Positions 5,357-7,496 of a stretch of DNA of 7,496 bases are shown in pieces. The stretch covers positions 1 to 7,496 of the forward strand of contig JAITIG010000188.1 in assembly GCA_031279575.1 (NCBI GenBank). Direction: 5' to 3'. The notes beneath the pieces are model-generated. The model did no database searches. It saw nothing but the letters and a program-made list of their open reading frames with translations, and was not told where the DNA came from. Position 1 is the first letter of the stretch; every line of letters starts with the position of its first letter. This DNA is from Bifidobacteriaceae bacterium (GTDB lineage Bacteria > Actinomycetota > Actinomycetes > Actinomycetales > WQXJ01). The translations under genes were made by a program, and so were the position numbers.

Positions 5357-6064
5357 ATGAGTCGCCAGCGGGCGGACCACCAGACCGCCGATGCCGACGG
5401 CGCCACCCGGGCGCAGATCCTGCGCCTGGTGGTGGTCGACGGCCCCATCTCAGCTGTCGAGATCGCGGCCGAGCTGGCCCTGGCGCCGGCCGGCATCCGC
5501 CGCCACCTCGGCGAGCTTGAGGCGGACGGCCTGATCGGGGAGCACCAGGGGCCCGCCCACCTGGGCCAAACCCGGGGCCGGGGCCGGCCCGCGCGCTACT
5601 TTGTGGCCACCCCCGCCGCCCACCTGGCCCTGGAGCAGGACCACCACGCGCTGGCGGTCGAGGCGATCGAGTTCCTGGCCCGCACGGCCGGCCCGGAGGC
5701 GGTGGACGGGTTCGCCGGCCAGCGCGCCCAGCGTTTGGAGGAGCGCTACGCCGCCGCCATCGACGGCGCCGGCGCCAACCTGGAGGACCGCATCCGGGCC
5801 TTGGCCCAGGCCATGAACCAAGACGGCTACGCCGCCTCGGTCAGGCCCGGCCCGCGCGGCATGACGCTCCAGCTGTGCCAGGGCCACTGCCCCGTCCACC
5901 AGGTGGCGCGGGCCTTCCCCGAGCTGTGCGAGGCGGAGACGCGCGCCATCGGGCGCCTGCTCGGAGTCCACGTCCAACGGTTGGCGACCTTGGCCGGCGG
6001 CGAGCACGTCTGCACAACCTGCGTGCCGCTGGCGCTCGAGCTGTCCCAGGGGTTGGGCGGATGA
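5357..6064 (+). CDS. sufR: SufR-type winged-helix repressor with Fe-S cluster cysteines
   Basis: Predicted iron-sulfur-sensing DNA-binding regulator of the SUF cluster assembly operon; family members repress it when they carry a cluster and release it under iron or oxidative stress. The product is 235 residues. An N-terminal winged helix (about 18-85) has a recognition-helix region around [14 protein letters not shown] and a wing with GRGRPARYF. The C-terminal half carries C174 and C178 (CQGHC) and C191 (ELCEAE): spacings of 4 and 13 match the three ligand cysteines I recall for characterised actinobacterial SufR. A further pair, C219 and C222 (CTTC), is near the end. The ATG at 5357 has a strong Shine-Dalgarno. 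Its stop overlaps the sufB start as ATGA (6061-6064), so the two are translationally coupled and sufR is the first gene of the operon. Autoregulation through the upstream palindrome is plausible. A generic ArsR/DeoR-like regulator is the less likely alternative. Confidence 0.9.
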   Translation: MSRQRADHQTADADGATRAQILRLVVVDGPISAVEIAAELALAPAGIRRHLGELEADGLIGEHQGPAHLGQTRGRGRPARYFVATPAAHLALEQDHHALAVEAIEFLARTAGPEAVDGFAGQRAQRLEERYAAAIDGAGANLEDRIRALAQAMNQDGYAASVRPGPRGMTLQLCQGHCPVHQVARAFPELCEAETRAIGRLLGVHVQRLATLAGGEHVCTTCVPLALELSQGLGG

Positions 6065-7496
6065 GCCCGCCCGCCCCCGGCGCCGGCCAGCTCAGCCAAG
6101 ACGAGGCCATCGCCTCGATCGGCCAATACCAATACGGCTGGCATGACTCCGACGCCGCCGGCCAAGCCGCCAAACGCGGCCTGACCAGGCAAGTTGTGGA
6201 GCAGATCTCGGCCATCAAGAACGAGCCGGGCTGGATGGCCGGCTTCCGCCTAAAAGCCCTGGAGCTGTTCGGCAAAAAACCGCTGCCATTGTGGGGGGCG
6301 GAGCTGGGCCAGATCGACTTCGAGACCATCAAGTACTACGTCCGCCCGGTCGACCGCCCGGCCACCAGCTGGGAGGCGCTGCCGGAGGACATCAAGCGGA
6401 CCTACGACCGGTTGGGCATCCCCGAGGCGGAAAAACAGCGCCTGGTGGCCGGAGTGGCCGCCCAATACGAGTCGGAGGTGGTCTACCACCAGATCCGGGA
6501 GGACCTGGAAGCCCAGGGCGTTGTCTTCCTCGACACCGACACCGGCCTGAAAGACCACCCGGAGCTGTTCAAGGAGCACTTCGGGACCATCGTGGCGCCC
6601 GGCGACAACAAATTCGCGGCCCTCAACAGCGCGGTCTGGTCCGGCGGCTCGTTCATCTACGTGCCGCCCGGCGTCCGGGTCGAGATCCCGCTGCAGGCCT
6701 ACTTCCGCATCAACACCGAGAACATGGGGCAGTTCGAGCGCACTTTGATCATCGCCGACGAGGGCTCCCAGGTGCATTATGTGGAGGGCTGCACCGCCCC
6801 CATCTACCAGACCGACTCGCTGCACGCCGCCGTGGTGGAGATCTTGGTGCGGCGCGGCGCCAGGGTGCGCTACACCACGATCCAGAACTGGTCCACCAAC
6901 GTTTACAACCTGGTCACCAAACGCACCCGGGTCGAGGCGGGCGGCGTCATGGAGTGGGTCGACGGCAACATCGGCTCCAAAGTGTCGATGAAGTACCCGG
7001 CCTGCGTCCTGGCCGGCCCCGGGGCCCGGGGCGAGACCTTGTCCATCGCCTTCGCCGGCGAGGGCCAGCACCAGGACACCGGCGCCAAGATGATCCACGA
7101 CGCCCCGGACACCTCCAGCTCGATTGTCTCCAAGTCGATCTCCCGGGGCGGCGGCCGGACCTCCTACCGCGGCCTGGTCCACATCCGGCCGGGCGCCGAG
7201 CGGGCCAAGTCAAACGTCATCTGCGACGCCCTGCTGGTGGACGATGTCTCCCGCACCGACACCTACCCCTATGTCGACGTGCGCGAGGACGATGTCACCA
7301 TGGGCCACGAGGCGACCGTCTCAAAGGTCTCGGCCGACCAGCTTTTCTACCTCATGTCGCGGGGCATGGCGGAAACTGAGGCCATGGCCATGATTGTGCG
7401 CGGGTTTGTCGAGCCGATCGCCCGCGAGCTGCCGATGGAGTACGCCCTAGAGCTCAACCGGCTGATCGAGCTGCAGATGGAAGGGTCGGTGGGCTG
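6061..7496 (+). CDS. sufB: Fe-S cluster assembly scaffold protein SufB (cut by the window edge, probably by one base)
   Basis: SufB is the core scaffold subunit of the cytoplasmic SufBCD complex, on which sulfur from SufS (via SufU or SufE) and iron are assembled with the SufC ATPase. From the ATG at 6061, 478 codons are open, followed by TG at the edge. Since SufB proteins are about 470-480 residues and often end near LQMEGSVG, as here, the missing base is probably A (stop TGA). Visible features include the N-terminal motif [10 protein letters not shown], the segment [14 protein letters not shown], and the beta-helix core. C244 in VEGCTAPIY aligns with the sulfur-accepting cysteine (E. coli C254), C388 in NVICDALL with E. 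coli C405, and H416-E417 in MGHEATVSK with the conserved His-Glu pair. C315 is a third cysteine. The ORF is unbroken: there is no intein at the VEGC site, which in M. tuberculosis SufB I recall as intein-interrupted. No Shine-Dalgarno is obvious; the ATGA overlap with sufR suggests coupling. Confidence 0.96.
   Translation, partial: MSPPAPGAGQLSQDEAIASIGQYQYGWHDSDAAGQAAKRGLTRQVVEQISAIKNEPGWMAGFRLKALELFGKKPLPLWGAELGQIDFETIKYYVRPVDRPATSWEALPEDIKRTYDRLGIPEAEKQRLVAGVAAQYESEVVYHQIREDLEAQGVVFLDTDTGLKDHPELFKEHFGTIVAPGDNKFAALNSAVWSGGSFIYVPPGVRVEIPLQAYFRINTENMGQFERTLIIADEGSQVHYVEGCTAPIYQTDSLHAAVVEILVRRGARVRYTTIQNWSTNVYNLVTKRTRVEAGGVMEWVDGNIGSKVSMKYPACVLAGPGARGETLSIAFAGEGQHQDTGAKMIHDAPDTSSSIVSKSISRGGGRTSYRGLVHIRPGAERAKSNVICDALLVDDVSRTDTYPYVDVREDDVTMGHEATVSKVSADQLFYLMSRGMAETEAMAMIVRGFVEPIARELPMEYALELNRLIELQMEGSVG

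Noticed and set aside
6291..7379. Plus-strand 362-codon frame inside sufB
   Set aside because: It is out of frame with the strongly conserved SufB reading frame and is rich in Arg, Gly and Pro; a shadow frame.

Overview
This is a very GC-rich window (strong G/C in third codon positions) from what looks like an actinobacterium. The evidence is the gene content: a PdtaR-type ANTAR response regulator next to polA, a DNA polymerase I with a degenerate proofreading domain and a tyrosine in the O helix, a short-armed tRNA-Leu(CAA), a SufR-SufB pair, TAnnnT-type -10 elements, and several GTG/TTG starts. I cannot assign an order or genus.

Layout from left to right. Bases 1-427 (minus strand) hold the N-terminal part of an unrecognised acidic, Pro/Ala/Glu/Asp-rich protein, mostly built from a 27/54-base tandem repeat that runs off the left edge. 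Bases 428-595 are a short non-coding leader and spacer. A minus-strand tRNA-Leu(CAA) lies at 596-669. It is divergent from pdtaR (696-1301, plus) and separated from it by only 26 bases, in which one 7-base element (TAGGCTA) can be read as a -10 box in both directions. polA (1338-4019) follows after 36 bases. A Bcr/CflA-type drug-efflux MFS gene (4030-5241) starts 10 bases after the polA stop. After a 115-base intergenic region with a small palindrome, a two-gene overlapping unit begins: sufR (5357-6064) and sufB (6061 to the right edge, probably missing only the last base of its stop codon).

Functionally the window joins three themes: signalling and information processing (pdtaR, tRNA, polA), an exporter, and the start of a SUF iron-sulfur cluster assembly operon headed by its own Fe-S-sensing repressor. 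The remaining suf genes should lie just to the right.

No wholly new system is evident. The points most worth a second look concern expression signals: a symmetrical shared -10 between the tRNA and pdtaR; three consecutive genes whose start codons sit 6-7 bases after a TAGnnT box with no good Shine-Dalgarno (probable leaderless mRNAs); a CAAC-N3-GTTG palindrome before sufR; and the repeat-built protein at the left end.
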